The notes under the pieces: model-generated | Database searches by the model: none | Told to the model about the DNA's origin: nothing | The model's input: only the letters and a program-made list of their open reading frames with translations | Origin: Cephalotus follicularis | Lineage: Eukaryota > Streptophyta > Magnoliopsida > Oxalidales > Cephalotaceae | Reading direction: 5' to 3' | Length of the DNA stretch: 64,000 nt | NCBI GenBank assembly: GCA_001972305.1 | Contig: BDDD01000420.1 | Location: 372,001 to 436,000, forward strand | Part shown: positions 23,281-35,279 of the stretch, piece after piece | How positions within the stretch are numbered: position 1 is the stretch's first letter | How the letters are laid out: each line of letters begins with the position of its first letter | Position numbers and translations under genes: made by a program

Positions 23281-23790
23281 ACAAAGGACGAACAGCCGAA
23301 AGAGACCCTTAACATGCCTAAACAGTTTACTAAAAACAAACGGAGCAAAATGGTTTACCTGAGGATTTCGCAAGATAGATCTGAGGAAAAGATTTTTTGA
23401 AGTATGGGAAGGCTAAGAATTTTATGTAAACAGAAGCTTTGAAAGTTTGAGAAGCATAAAAAGATTGTCTCAATAAGACGAAGCAATTTAAAGAACCCTA
23501 GATCGGAATCTGACCGTGCGATCTCTGCCAGATTAAACAGTAGAGATCAACACATCAAATCAAACGTGGGATACGAAGAGATTATGCGCGACAACCGAAG
23601 AGACATAAAACATAAATGACATTTGCTCTGCCGCATCATAGTTAATGCCAGATTTGGGCCAAGCAATAAGGCCCAAAAGACACAACAATCTGAGTAATGG
23701 ATTGACCACAAGCCCTACTAAAAGTTAAGCCAAGCCATTAATGGTCGTCCTACTCTGCCAAGCCCAGAAAATGAAGACCAGGGGGGCATA
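23279..23790 (+). other. B region between antisense gene and LTR, with PPT
   Basis: No gene is recognised on the plus strand. It should hold the promoter of the antisense gene. It ends in the polypurine tract gaagaccaggggggcata (23773-23790), the plus-strand primer of B. The same tract is found in H. Confidence 0.75.
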
Positions 23791-24291
23791 TGATATGAAA
23801 AAATCCCACCCAAAAATCCCGCCACGTGTCCTCTAGAAAACAAGAGAAGTGTCATCTTGAGCTACAGATACCTGGTTAGGCCGTTAGTAATCTGAAAAGA
23901 TAACGCACAATAATGCCAGAGCGTCAAATAAGGAAATGGCGCGAGATCCTCGACCATTTCCTAGGGGTACAATAATCATCTCCGTAAGTCAAGTAAGGCA
24001 GTTACAAAGAAGCATCTCTATAAATACAACAATCAAATAAATTACACAGGCCCGCCATTTTTACTCTAAAAGAACCTTATTGCTTTCTTCTTTGTACACT
24101 GCCTGACTTAAGCATCAGAGAGTCCCCGAGAGTAAAACCTCCCAGTTCTTCAATTAGTTTGCTATTTGTGTGCAGTGAAGATCGTGAAATACTTAACCCA
24201 ATACCGTTCTCGGAGCATCCAATTCATTTCCCTGTACAAATCAAACCCTTCCACATAAGGGACTGTTGAGGAGTTGATTTTGACATCAACA
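23791..24291 (+). repeat. 3' LTR of B (501 bp)
   Basis: Starts tgatatgaaa directly after the PPT and ends gacatcaaca. TATAAATA is at 24019-24026. The start is shared with H (catatca at 57837-57843 on its strand). Confidence 0.88.
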
Positions 24292-25614
24292 GTTACCAAA
24301 CAGAAAAATGGGAATGATCAATCCATTCCATTCCATTCTATTCGAGTCTCTGCATTCCATTCTCCATAAATTCATTCCCCATACAAAACGTGGTCTTAGA
24401 GTCTTATGTCTTGGTTGTCCAATCCTAGGAAACAATATAGAATCGGGATAATCTGGGATGGTTATAGTTCAGTCTTCAAATTTTCTTATTTTGAGTATAT
24501 TTTTTTATGTGAAAAGTGGTTTTGTTTGACATATCAAAATAATAACTATGCTATGTCACCAAAACACAAGCATTTTGGTCATCACTTATCTCTAAATCAA
24601 TATTCTAACAAATAATTCTCTCTTCCAAAACATCACCAAACCATATCTCTCCCTTTTCCTCCCCTTCTTTGTTCTCGTATGATCTCTCTCTCATAGCCGT
24701 TTTAATGGAATATTTTTTTAGTCACCAAAACAAATATTTGTTAGTTCGATTTTTGGGGTTATATAATCATCTTTTTATCAATATTATTTTTCTCACATGA
24801 AGGAATTAGAAAGTTAATCAAGCAAAATTAGGGTTAGTAAATAGTGTGCTTCAAATTAATTATGATCGAATAACAAGACATATATTGACTTCAAGCAAAT
24901 AACAATATATATTTTAATGAGTCAACCTAGTATGAGATAGGGTATACTGATGAAGTCTCTTTGCTAGTGGTAACCACAGCAATGCAAGCCACTCATGCAG
25001 TAAAAACTTCAGAGTTCTTGTTTTGGTAACAATAAAAACTTCAAATTTCTCAATAAAACATCAATAAAAATTTGTTATTTGTTCTGTTGACTAAAAGAGT
25101 TAGTTTGTTAATAACAAAAATGACCTAGTGGTGATAAGTGGACCAAAACTACTGTGTTTTTATGACATAGCATACTTATTAGTTTACTATATCAAGCACT
25201 ACCACTTCCCCCTTTTTATTGTAAAAGAAAGGAGTTTTAGTGCATGTTATTGTTTTTTTGTCCGTTTTGATAAAATGGATACTCAGTTAAAAAACTCTAC
25301 ATGTTACTTTCCAATTAAAAAGTGTCATGCTAAAATCCATACTATAAAATATTTTGTGATTATTTTATTTCATCATTTATTAGTTTACGAAACCGAAAGT
25401 ACTGTTATAATCATTTTATTAGATTGTAATATTAGGAATAAAGGATGTTGCCAATAACCATAATCAGTACATTTTGAAATTGGTAAAGAAACATGATAAC
25501 CGTTAACAGTTTCTTATATATTGGCTAGTTAACAAATGTTATGTTAGGTGTCAACAATTGTACTTCTATGAACAATTGCAACTTTGTAAAGTGAAAAAAA
25601 TAGTTAACAAGTGT
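24292..25614. other. AT-rich intergenic sequence, no gene seen
   Basis: Short ORFs only, none with a recognisable domain. A small ccattccattccattc run lies at about 24320-24360. It may be the original target sequence of B or decayed elements. Confidence 0.6.
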
Positions 25615-25813
25615 GACTCTTTATGAAAGGTCATAACCATTAAAATGAAAACATGACTTATAAAGAGATGCAATCGTAATGGACATACATGACTCTTTAT
25701 GAAAGGTTATAACCATTAAAATGAAAACATATGACTTTATAATGAGATATAATTGTAATGGACATACATGACTTTACAAAGAGATGTAATGGTGCAATTC
25801 TATAAATAGAGCA
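25615..25813 (+). repeat. 76-79 bp direct repeat ending in a TATA box
   Basis: Copy 1 is 25615-25690 and copy 2 is 25691-25769; both start gactctttatgaaaggt and end aatggacatacat. A partial third copy starts at 25770. ctataaatagagcagcc follows at about 25800. The layout resembles an LTR U3 enhancer-promoter, but I could not find LTR ends or a target duplication. Confidence 0.65.
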
Positions 25814-27222
25814 GCCATCCACATATGTGATATACAATATTCACATTAATTTATTCTCTTCTTATTTTAGTTTCTATACAGTTTGTGGAAGGGTTCTGAG
25901 GTGTTCACCAGTGTTTTGTAGAGAACCAGGGTATTGATGATAATAGTTAAGTACGAAACAGACAAGAGCAAGGGCGTTATTAAGAGTTTGGCTGAGGAAA
26001 AAAGAAAAGTATTTTCTTAAGCATTTTAGAGCTTGAACAACTAATTACTCAATGACATTTATGTATCCTGAATTCGGATTGTTGTACCCTCTTTGTTTCG
26101 TCTTCTTCCTCCTTGTAACCTAGAGTACTCTATTTATAAAGTGCTATCCTCATTGTTGCGATTACAGGAAACTTATCCAAAACAAATATGATATTCCCCA
26201 TAAAGATTAGATAATCAGGAGTTTAATCATGATCACCTCGAAATGTTTATCCACTTTTGCGATTAAACTCTATCCTAGGAAAATAGACCCACGCGTTTTA
26301 TCCCTTTGAGAGGGACGCGCTTCAAAGCCAGTCTTGCTCTTTTAGCCACCAAACTAAGACCCTCAATAAGGATTCCAGAACTAGTTAAGTAAAATTTATG
26401 GCATATTTAAGTACTTAATTGGGTGCGCCCTTTAAAACCCTGTTCATGTCCTAAGGGAAAATAAGGCTCATGTTGGTACATGGCCAATACGCTTTATCCA
26501 TGGTAGGACGAGTTGCACATGATGCATGAGACATCTCTCATGGCTATTTAAATACACATGTAGGCCTACTACAATCATGACAAGATGCATGATACCTTTA
26601 TGACGTGATTAATGCATAAAGACGCCCTTTGAGTTATGTAGAACCTAGTATTGACGCCCCCTCATAGCAGGAATTTATGTTCCAAGAAATCTGGGATTAA
26701 CACCTCCCTCAAGGCAGAATTTGGTATTCCAATACAAATATGGTACTCTCATGAGTCGTCACGGTGCTCCTGAAAGTGATTGATAGCTCTTTTATTGTTT
26801 TTGATATATCCATGGCATATTGGCTGGTTTTCCTAAACGTATATGGTGTTTCTGAGGTACTCAGCGCCCTTGTACTTTTCATGTATAAACATTAGCTCCC
26901 CGTGCTTGGGTCATGATGACTAAGTGGTCCGAGCGCATCATTATGATGGAGTGAATTCAATGTTCTTTCCTTGTACCAGAACTTGTAGTGTCTTCTTGGT
27001 CAAAGGTTAGATGCCTTGACTTAATTAATCAATGCCACATATCTTGAATTTATGCCATACTGGATAAACGCAATCGTCGTTTGTATCTATCCCTTTCTTT
27101 GAAAGTTGTATCATCACTTCCTCTGGCATAATGAAGGAGGACTCTTGTGACATATAGTTCATAAAGTGTCGATTGTATATTGCTTAGGGTTCTTTCCTAT
27201 TCTGGATCAAGTCTTTTATTGA
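25814..27222. other. Unassigned sequence
   Basis: No ORF, RNA gene or LTR boundary that I can defend. A few lines share the acgccc/ccctc wording of LTR leaders. Possibly the transcribed part of the unit promoted near 25800. Confidence 0.45.
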
Positions 27223-27575
27223 AGATGGCCAATAGGAACCATAACCCTACTCAAGATGCCTGTGCCATTCACGAAATGTTGTTGTTGCAGGAACTAGAAT
27301 ATAAAGAGGAGAGGTTGTCTTTAAGTAAAGATATGTGCTATCTTTTGATCCTACTCCTCGAGATTTATTAGAAGAAAGTGGAGGATAGTAAACAAGCTTT
27401 ACGTGTCGCTGATCAGTACTCATTACGTCACTTTGATGTAGCAAGGTTAAAGAAGAAACTTGAAGATGCTTGCCCTGGTGTTGACATAGATGGGCTCTTT
27501 GGTGATTTGGAGGAGCATTTAGTGAATATCCAGGGAAATTTTAATAATGCAACGACGTCATGTGACTTCCAGTAG
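27223..27575 (+). pseudogene. Unrecognised ORF remnant
   Basis: One frame reads MANRNHNPTQDACAIHEMLL, then a charged helical stretch, a TAG at 27369-27371, and KKVEDSKQALRVADQYSL to GDLEEHLVNIQGNF, ending at 27575. Composition suggests a short helical or coiled-coil protein. I do not recognise the family. It could be the end of a transposon protein or of a captured host exon. Confidence 0.4.
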
Positions 27576-28435
27576 TTTGTTACGATAGTAGTTTTTTTTT
27601 GTTATGGCTAGTGCGCCTTCTCTGTAACGACCCGATCCCGAATCCGAGCTGTTACAAGGATCTGGGATGACTTTAACCATAACCATGGTACAAACTGGTC
27701 ATATGAATATCCTTCTCTCATATTCACCTCTATATGTATTTTTTTTATCCGAGCACATCACGAGAACAGAGGACTGGGTGTCCACTTGCGCCTCGGCTAC
27801 CCACTGCAGCGGACTGGCGCCGCGCGCCAAGGTCTTGCCTATCCTCAGTCTCCACGGCAAAGGACTAGACCTACAACCCTATGGACATAGCATCCATGCA
27901 TACACACATACATGATAAAAGAAAGAGAAGAATGAGACAGTCATTTTATAGTGGTTCGGCACATAATATGCCTACGTCCACTTCCTCAGTCATCCATGAG
28001 GTTCCACTAGTATGAAGTTCATTACATACAGGGTTACATAGCTTAGCAAATACAGAGAATGAAAGGATAACCACACCGGCCATCCATGGCAGAGAAGCCG
28101 CACCAGACTTCATCATTCAGGGGAGCTATGCCAAACCAGAAGCCACTGCTCAACAAGAACTGAGGACCCCTCCAAGGATGTATTATAAAAAGGAGCAGAG
28201 GACTTCAACGAGAGGAGAGCCCCAACTCACCGTTTCATTAAACCCTCAACACTGTCTTCCAACGCGCACCGTATCACTTAACCTGAGGAGAGCACCCACG
28301 AGTTCTACACGTGATCACTTAACACTGTCTTCCAAGACACCAACACACATAGTATCACTTAAACCCGATGAGAACACCCACGAGTTCTACATGTGATCAC
28401 TTAACATCTTGGTCTATGGTCAGAGGAGACACATT

Positions 28436-28780
28436 GCCAGGGGAACTACAACACCAGACCACCATGCCAGGGGAACCACAACACCAGACCACCATGCCAG
28501 GGGAACCACAACGACAGACCACAACAACAGATCACAATGCCATGCCACAAGTACTGCAAGGTACCAGACAACAAGCTCCGCTAGTACGAGGCCACAAGCA
28601 CTGCAAAGTACCAGACCATAAGCTCCGCAAGGTGCCAGATCGCAAGCCAGGTCACAAGCCCTGCCTGCCCAGACAACAAGCCAGACCACAAACACTACCT
28701 GCCCAGACAACAAGCCGGACCACAAGCACTGCCTGCCAAGACAACAAGCCAGACCACAAGTACCAGGCCACAAGCAATAC
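28436..28780. repeat. Two tandem repeat arrays in K
   Basis: Array 1 (about 28437-28526) has three 30-bp units built on gccaggggaaccacaacacc plus agaccaccat. Array 2 (28671-28765) has nearly three 34-bp units starting agacaacaagccagaccaca. Between them is a degenerate ccacaagc/ctgcaag repeat. All share the word ccagaccaca. Confidence 0.85.
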
Positions 28781-29089
28781 CTTCCCAGGAGCTCGGCACT
28801 TCAAGGGTACGCACCCCTGCGACATAGTTCAACAAGTTTGGTATGTCTACCTTCAGGCATCATTCACAACAGCAAGATGTAGAATGCCACAACAACTCCA
28901 CTACCTGCCCGCAGAGAAGCCATGCACACCTGCCCACTACAGAGTACCAGACCATCCACGGAACAACAGCCCATTCACGGATATCAAACCATCCACAGAT
29001 GCCAACCCACTCCCAGCACCAGACCGGTAGCCCGAGGAGATTTACACCCGAGAAGGCATCTTCAACAAAACACCAGAGAAGCCACTTCA

Positions 29090-29740
29090 CTCAGTCAACG
29101 CCAAAGGAGACCATCACACAAGCAAATGCCCGAGGAGACCATCACACCGACGATGAGCAAGAAGACCATCACACTAGCAAATTCCTGGGGAGACCACCAA
29201 TGTTTAACATAAGCTAAGCATGGGATCAACACAAGGGCCCGGGGACAAACTCCAAGAATGGGACAACTACCCGAGGTCCCTCTAATACTCAACTTACACT
29301 AAGGAGATGAAATCTCACCCCGGCCCAGTACCCAAGAGATCCACCAGGGCTCACCGACAAAACATCTTCAGGGACCTAGCTGGTCCGAGGACAGGAGGAC
29401 GGCCAAAACTAAGGAAAACTCCTTGCTCTCACACTTCCATAGTTGGAACCACCTCAGCAAGCACAAATAACAACTCCGTTGAAGATCCATCAACATGGTC
29501 ATGGGCTACAGGACTGTACACATCCCTCATATACGCATATAGATACCCACTTCCAGAACACCGCATGAACATCGGTAGAAGGCTACGCGAGCACTCCTTC
29601 CCCGACAATCACATGTTTGGCGCACCTCACTACATGAACATCGATCGAGGGGCTACGTAAGCCCACCCCCGCCGACAATCACGAGCTCAGCACTACACTA
29701 TATGAACATCAATCGATGAGCTACCTCGTCGATAATCACG
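29090..29740. repeat. Further degenerate repeats in K
   Basis: gaccatcacac recurs about every 35-40 bp (29100-29200). A ~65-70 bp unit with atgaacatc...ggctac...gacaatcac occurs three times (about 29565-29740), with drift. Confidence 0.65.
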
Positions 29741-30907
29741 TAGTGTTAGTTTCATCCAAGGGGCCCGCGAATCACCACTCAGCCACTACCGAGGAGACAC
29801 TTTAACTGGTAAATGCTCAAGAAGATGCTTGACATGCATTGCTCACCAAGGGACGCCCAACGTGGACTACTCTGCAAGGAAAGCTTACCATGCACTGCTT
29901 AGCAGGGGATATACATCAACTGACTCCTCTGCTAGGATGCACATCGCACTAACTCCATGGCAAGAACACGCATCTTACACGGTCATAACAGCTGTATTCG
30001 TCACATACAATCTCAGGAACCTCGTTTACCCAGGATCTAAATGCTAAAACGCAACTCACAAAACATCTCAACACAAACTGGTTAAGTTAGTATAACCATA
30101 AACGAAACCACAGTAAAACGTCAAATACCTGGGTCTCTCAAGACCAGCTCCTGCAATGCTTACCAGTTCCTTGGAACTCCGAATCTCCCCACTGGATTCT
30201 TCACATTCCAAGAACTCGAACAACCCACCTAGAGCTTCAGATCTACCAGCGGATCCACGTTTCGCTATCTCAGATGTCAAACACACCAGGGATACCAACT
30301 CACTGCTCAGTGTACTAAGGAACTCCGAATCCACCATACCACACTCGGGTAGGGTCATCAAGGACCAGTGAGAATCACCTTCAACCACGTTTGACTACAG
30401 AAGAAATGGAGAAGAAGAGAAACAAGACTTGTAGAGGAGATGCTCAGTCACGCCAGAAGTAAGGATCCAACGAAGAGGAAGCTTGAACCTCACAGGGAGT
30501 ACTCACAACTCACCCAGGCAGTTCACTTAGCGTCTTCCCTTTTCTTCCTTCTTCTTCTTCCTCTCTACTTCCTACTAACTTCTCTTTTTCTTTCCACCTC
30601 TCACCAACTTCTTTTTCTTTCTAACTCCCTTTCTTCCTTCTGCCCAAGGCGCCAAATACATCATTTCACACACTCTCCCTGACACACGTCTTATCACATT
30701 GGAAACTGTTAGCTTCTCTTGTAAGCTTCACTCATGGGCTTAGTCAAAATAAATGACTCATCCCAATAACTCCACTTTTGGGCCTTAACATTACACAAGA
30801 GAGGACTCCCAAATGGATCAAGGAAGATAATAAAACCCAAACTAGGCCTTCACAAGTAGATGACAAAGAGAATCATCTGCAAAACCGTACATGGGTATTA
30901 CATTCTC

Positions 30908-31608
30908 CTTTTGTAATTAGCTCCATTAATAAAACTTGTCTTCAATCCGATGCCCTTGATGCATATACATACAATACATCGTGGAACCTTTTTCATATAA
31001 CTTATTCATATCAATTGCTGTAATTCAATTTACTTTTATTTCAGTCATTTAAATTCAGTATTTCAATTACAGCCATTTCAATTCATTTATATATTTTCAG
31101 TCACTATAGATATTATTTCTATTCTAGTCATTTTATTCTTCTAATTATCTCTTTACATCTCTTCTTACCATTCTAAATCTTGCCTTACTTTATCATTTTA
31201 TCTGTTACTTATCTCGATTCCAATTATCGCTGGCTTCCGTCCCCATAATGGTATCAGAGCCAAAAATCCTAAGCATTTATTCATATTAATCAATTTTTAG
31301 AGTCAAAGTTTCTAAACGTCTGGGTGGGGTGCCTATTTGAGTGTAGGATTAGATCATATTTTAGCAGTTAGAGAATTGGGATGGTAGGGCTGATGGAGTG
31401 TAAGTCCCAGTAGACCATCGGAACACTCTTTCGTTAACTATAGGGGTCATACGCTTGCACTTGTGAAACTGAAAACTTTAAAAATTCTTTAAGCATGAAT
31501 AAGTTGTGTAGGGCTATGTCTTCACGTACTATTAGTGGTTCAGAAACTAGTAATAATTCAAATAGAGATAAAGAATTAGATGAAAGAATAAAATAATGGC
31601 AAAATTGG
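30908..31608 (+). other. Leader of F (pararetrovirus-like), with tRNA-Met site
   Basis: AT-rich sequence with aataaaa at about 30932, then tggtatcagagcca at 31249-31262, a tRNA-iMet primer site used by both LTR elements and caulimovirids. About 250 bp later an ATG (31516) opens the frame that continues beyond E. A TAA interrupts it at 31594-31596. No LTR end is visible next to the primer site, which favours a pararetrovirus-like origin over an LTR element. Confidence 0.6.
31249..31262 (+). promoter_or_regulatory. Primer binding site of F (tRNA-iMet)
   Basis: tggtatcagagcca, a perfect match to the usual plant tRNA-iMet site. It is preceded by ccccataa, not by an LTR end. Confidence 0.75.
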
Positions 31609-31801
31609 TGTAATAATCGCAAGTTCAATTAATGTATATTGTACAATGTTGAATAAAATATACAATATATTGAGGTTTAATATCGAATTACTATGAATAA
31701 TGTGTACGTTGATTGGTTTAGAATTGAATGAAATCGTGGGGTCCTTAAATAAACTTAAAGAACCAGGCTTAGCACCCAACAGAAGACTATCACAGGGTAA
31801 C
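31609..31801 (+). mobile_element. Element E: solo LTR, left part
   Basis: Starts tgtaataatcgcaagttcaa, closely resembling the D LTR start, and is preceded by attgg (31604-31608). It is interrupted at 31801/31802 by element C, whose target duplication gtaac is 31797-31801 and 50859-50863. The rest of the LTR is 50864-53298. Confidence 0.9.
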
Positions 31802-34174
31802 TGTAAAACCCCGCGCCCGCAGGGCGGACATGTGGCATTACTCTCAATCCAAAACACAATACAATGGTTGGGACTAGCAATATAAAAATGTGGAAAACTT
31901 TAAAACTTTGCAATACACATCAGTTGCAGAAGATACAATACAACACTAGTCTTTTCAATACATCATCAATCCTTCAAAACAACATTACAATGCAATACAT
32001 TTCCTTCTTTCACTACAATATCTCAATCAGCTTCACGATACCCAAGAAGTCGTGCGGTCAATGGGTCTTCAGTCCTTCTGTCCACTGCTACTTGCTGCCC
32101 TACCTATGACGCACACAAAGGTACAACACAGCCCCACCCGAAGAATGGGGTTAGCCACACTGGCTAAGCAGAAACCCCATGCAGCATGTATGCATGTACA
32201 ATGTGCAATATCGGTGCCAATCTATACAATATCAATGTGCGGTGTACAATATCAATGCATGACATGGTAATTGTACATGTACAATTGACGATCAGATTAC
32301 CCGTATGACAGTGGCCCATAACAGAGCATATGGATAGGATCTATAATAATCAATCAATCAATCAATAGCAGACATTCGATGGTGGTGTATAAAACACCCA
32401 ATCAATCAATCAATATCCTATAGAGCATGCGAACGGTGTCAATACAATGTACATAAGTTAGCAATGATCAATCCCACAGAAGGTAGTCCTTCAAAAAGGG
32501 TGGGAGATCTATCTACGGTTCTCAGACTGATCAGGTCTGGAACTCATAGATCTTCCAGCCTATGGCTGGGTCAATACAATCTCGATGATCTACAATCGAG
32601 GGAGCTACTGATACCGTTAGGGAGCTACAGCCCTCAAGGGAGCATCAATCAATAATCAATCAGTACCGCTCGTCAGTGGGTCAATACAATACGATAAATG
32701 AAACGATCGACGGAATAGGTGGACAGAGTCAACAACCTAACCTGCTGACACGAATCATAAGGTCGCTCTATAGGATCCATACAATACAATCAATCAATAA
32801 ATCGAGTAAATACAATATTGAGTAAAGTCAATAAGTGGTGGTGTCTAATGGAGTAATGGGAACGTGCGTCCATCGTACCGACTTAGACTCGCAACAACAC
32901 CCATGACTCAAGCAATCGATCAATGTATCAATACAACATCGAAGCAAGGCTGATAAGTGGTGGTGCCTAATGGAGGGATGAGAACGTGCATCCATTTTAC
33001 CGACTTAGACTCACAACAACACTCATGACTCAAGCAATCAATCAATCAGTACAATCATTAAAACTGTTTTCAAACACTTGGACACCTTAAGTGAGGCTCT
33101 AGCCAAGTGGCAATGTGAAAAGAAGTTGAAAACCAGCTTTAAAATAGTTAAAAACTCCTTTCAGTACGTTAGGCATCGATGTCTTTGGTGAAATACATTG
33201 AATCCTCTTTAAAACGGTGGAAAGACGACGATGTCTTTGAAAGACATCGATGTCTTTCCCTATTTGTGTAGAGATATGGCCGAAGATGTCGACGTCCATG
33301 GAGAAAGGCGTCGACGCTTTTCAATAAAAATAGCCAGAGAATGCACATCGATGTTCGGCATCGATGTCTTTCCAAGGGAGAGACATCTTGAGGCAAAGAC
33401 GTCGATGTCTTTGAAAGACGTCGATGTCTTTGCTACAAAATTAAGGATATAGCACTCAGATGAGAAAGACATCGACGTCTTTGGGATAAGGGTCGATGTC
33501 TTTTTCGGGCAAGGTCGATTTTATGCAGAAAATCGGGCCAATCTCAAGTCAAAATCCAATTTAAAGCCATTCTTTGAAAACCAAAGTTTACAATCAATCA
33601 TTTGAGGTTAGTAAGACTAGATACAACATTCCAAATTCAATTTCAATCCTTTAATCAACAATTAGGTCAAGTGTTTGCTATAAACCCTAAAAACCCCAAT
33701 TCACTCAATTCAATCATTCAATCAATACAATCAATCATTCAATCAGTACAAGAGGCAGGCAATTCAAGTAAGAAGTCCTACCTATCACTGAAGCTTCAAA
33801 AGTTGAGCTTCCAATCACTCAAACCGCTGCTATGCCATTCAATCACAAATCCACTACTTGCAATCGCTGTCCTTGTCAATGGAGATGCTATCCGGTGCTG
33901 CAATGGTGGAAAAACGGAGGCTACTCAACTAGAGAGAGAGGGAGAAGGATAGAGAGAGGAGGATGAATGGTGAGAATGAGAGAAATGACAAGGAATTGAC
34001 TTAAATAGTCGATTTGGTCAACTCTCCGAAACTCTGCCCAAAATCCCGACTGCATGCATGTGATCAATACAATATCAATAGGTATAAGAATACCTCAATT
34101 CAATACAGTTCAGTACGGTCCAATATGGTACGATGTATGCATGAATAGTACAAAAGGGAATTCGGGTCGTCATA
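31802..34174 (-). repeat. 3' LTR of C (2373 bp)
   Basis: tgtaaaaccc to tcgtcata (end changed from cgtcaca). It contains the duplication, the hairpin stretch and the TCGA array (33173-33515) seen in A. The PPT complement (ttctccccctccttaaaag) starts at 34175. Confidence 0.93.
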
Positions 34175-34179
34175 TTCTC

Positions 34180-35279
34180 CCCCTCCTTAAAAGAATCCGG
34201 TCCCCAGATTTATCGGTCAATCAATAGATCAGTCAAATAGGAAAGGATATGTCTCTCTCATATCATCCTCGCGCTCCCAGGTGCGCTCCATAGAACCGTG
34301 ATACTACCATAGAACACTGACCAAAGGGATGGTCTTGTTCCTCAATACTCTGATCTGTTGGTCAACAATCTGTATAGTAGTCTCTGTAAATGATAAGTCA
34401 GGTTCCAATTGAATCTGACCAAACTCAATGATGTGTGAAGGATCTCGAACATATCTCATCAACTGAGAAACATGGAACACATCATGCACTCCTGACAATG
34501 CTGGGGGTAAGGCAAGCCTATAAGCAAGTCGGCCAATCCGATCCAATACCTCGAAAGGTCCAATAAAATGAGGAGAAAGCTTTCATTTCTTCCCGAATCT
34601 CATGACTCCTTTAGTGGGCGACACTTTGAGGAAAACATGGTCACCAAAACTAAACTCCAAGCCTCTGCGATGAACATTAGCATAGCTTTTCTGTCTACTC
34701 TGTGTAACAATCAATCGGTCTCTAATCAATTTCACTTTCTCTGCGGTAATCTGTACAATCTCTGGCCCCAAAATACTCTTTTCACCGATCTGATCCCAAC
34801 AAACTGGCGATCGACACTTCCTACCATATAGGACTTCATAGGGAGCCATCTGTATGCTCTTGTTATAACCATTGTTATACGAGAACTCAATCAAATGTAA
34901 GTAGTCATCCCAACTACCTCTAAAGTTGAGCACGCATGCTCGAAGCATGTCCTCCAATGTCTGAATGGTCCTTTCGGACAAACCATCTATTTGGGGATGA
35001 AAAGCAGTGCTGAAACTCAATTATGTACCATAGCTACCTGTAACTTCCTCCAAAACCTGGAAGTGAAGCGAGAGTCTCGGTCTGAAACAATGCTGACAGG
35101 AGCTCCATGTGCTTTAACAATCTCTTTTATGAACAATTTGGACAACTTTTCTCTAGAATAAGTCATCCAAATCGGTAGAAAGTGGGCGGACTTCGTGAGT
35201 CGATCGACATAACCCAAATACCATCATGTCTGTCACGAGTCAGAGGCAACCCAGACACGAAATCCATGGTAATGTGCTC
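34180..35279 (-). pseudogene. Element C integrase core, tail and interrupted chromodomain
   Basis: The 35217-35017 frame reads [20 protein letters not shown] to [19 protein letters not shown], giving the second catalytic Asp. The 35020-34583 frame continues FSTAFHPQIDGLSERTIQTL to GRKCRSPVCW, covering the catalytic Glu region. The 34546-34304 frame holds the tail [14 protein letters not shown] and stops at TAG (34304-34306) right after VSVLW, inside the chromodomain. Frameshifts near 35020 and 34570 break it. The chromodomain stop is at exactly the position found in A. Confidence 0.9.

Larger units (their letters stand above)
12229..24291 (+). mobile_element. Element B: Tat-like Ty3/gypsy element, 5' end outside the window
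   Basis: The plus-strand order is gag, zinc motif, protease, RT, RNase H (split by I), a second archaeal-type RNase H, integrase, a long 3' region with an antisense gene, PPT and 3' LTR. A second RNase H between the usual one and integrase, plus an extra ORF between integrase and the 3' LTR, are known marks of the Tat lineage. Gag to integrase carries many frameshifts and stops, so B is dead. Its 5' LTR must lie left of the window beyond A. The base pairs after the 3' LTR (gttac, 24292-24296) are the presumed target duplication. Confidence 0.9.
27623..30902 (+). mobile_element. Element K: solo LTR (3280 bp)
   Basis: tgtaacgacccg at the left and ggtattaca at the right are flanked by an exact duplication, ttctc (27618-27622 and 30903-30907). 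There is no coding region, primer site or second LTR. A TATA-like block (TATAAAA, 28184-28190) suggests the plus strand. The middle is unusually repeat-rich and the end is pyrimidine-rich (about 30535-30640). There is no TCGA array like those in A, D, G, I or J. Confidence 0.82.

Noticed and set aside
28368-29217. Long plus-strand ORFs in K (up to 220 codons)
   Set aside because: Low-complexity translations of the tandem repeats; no domain and no codon pattern. The region is inside a solo LTR.
27623-30800. K ending at cattaca (30795)
   Set aside because: The bases after it (caaga) do not match the left flank. Ending at 30902 gives an exact ttctc duplication.
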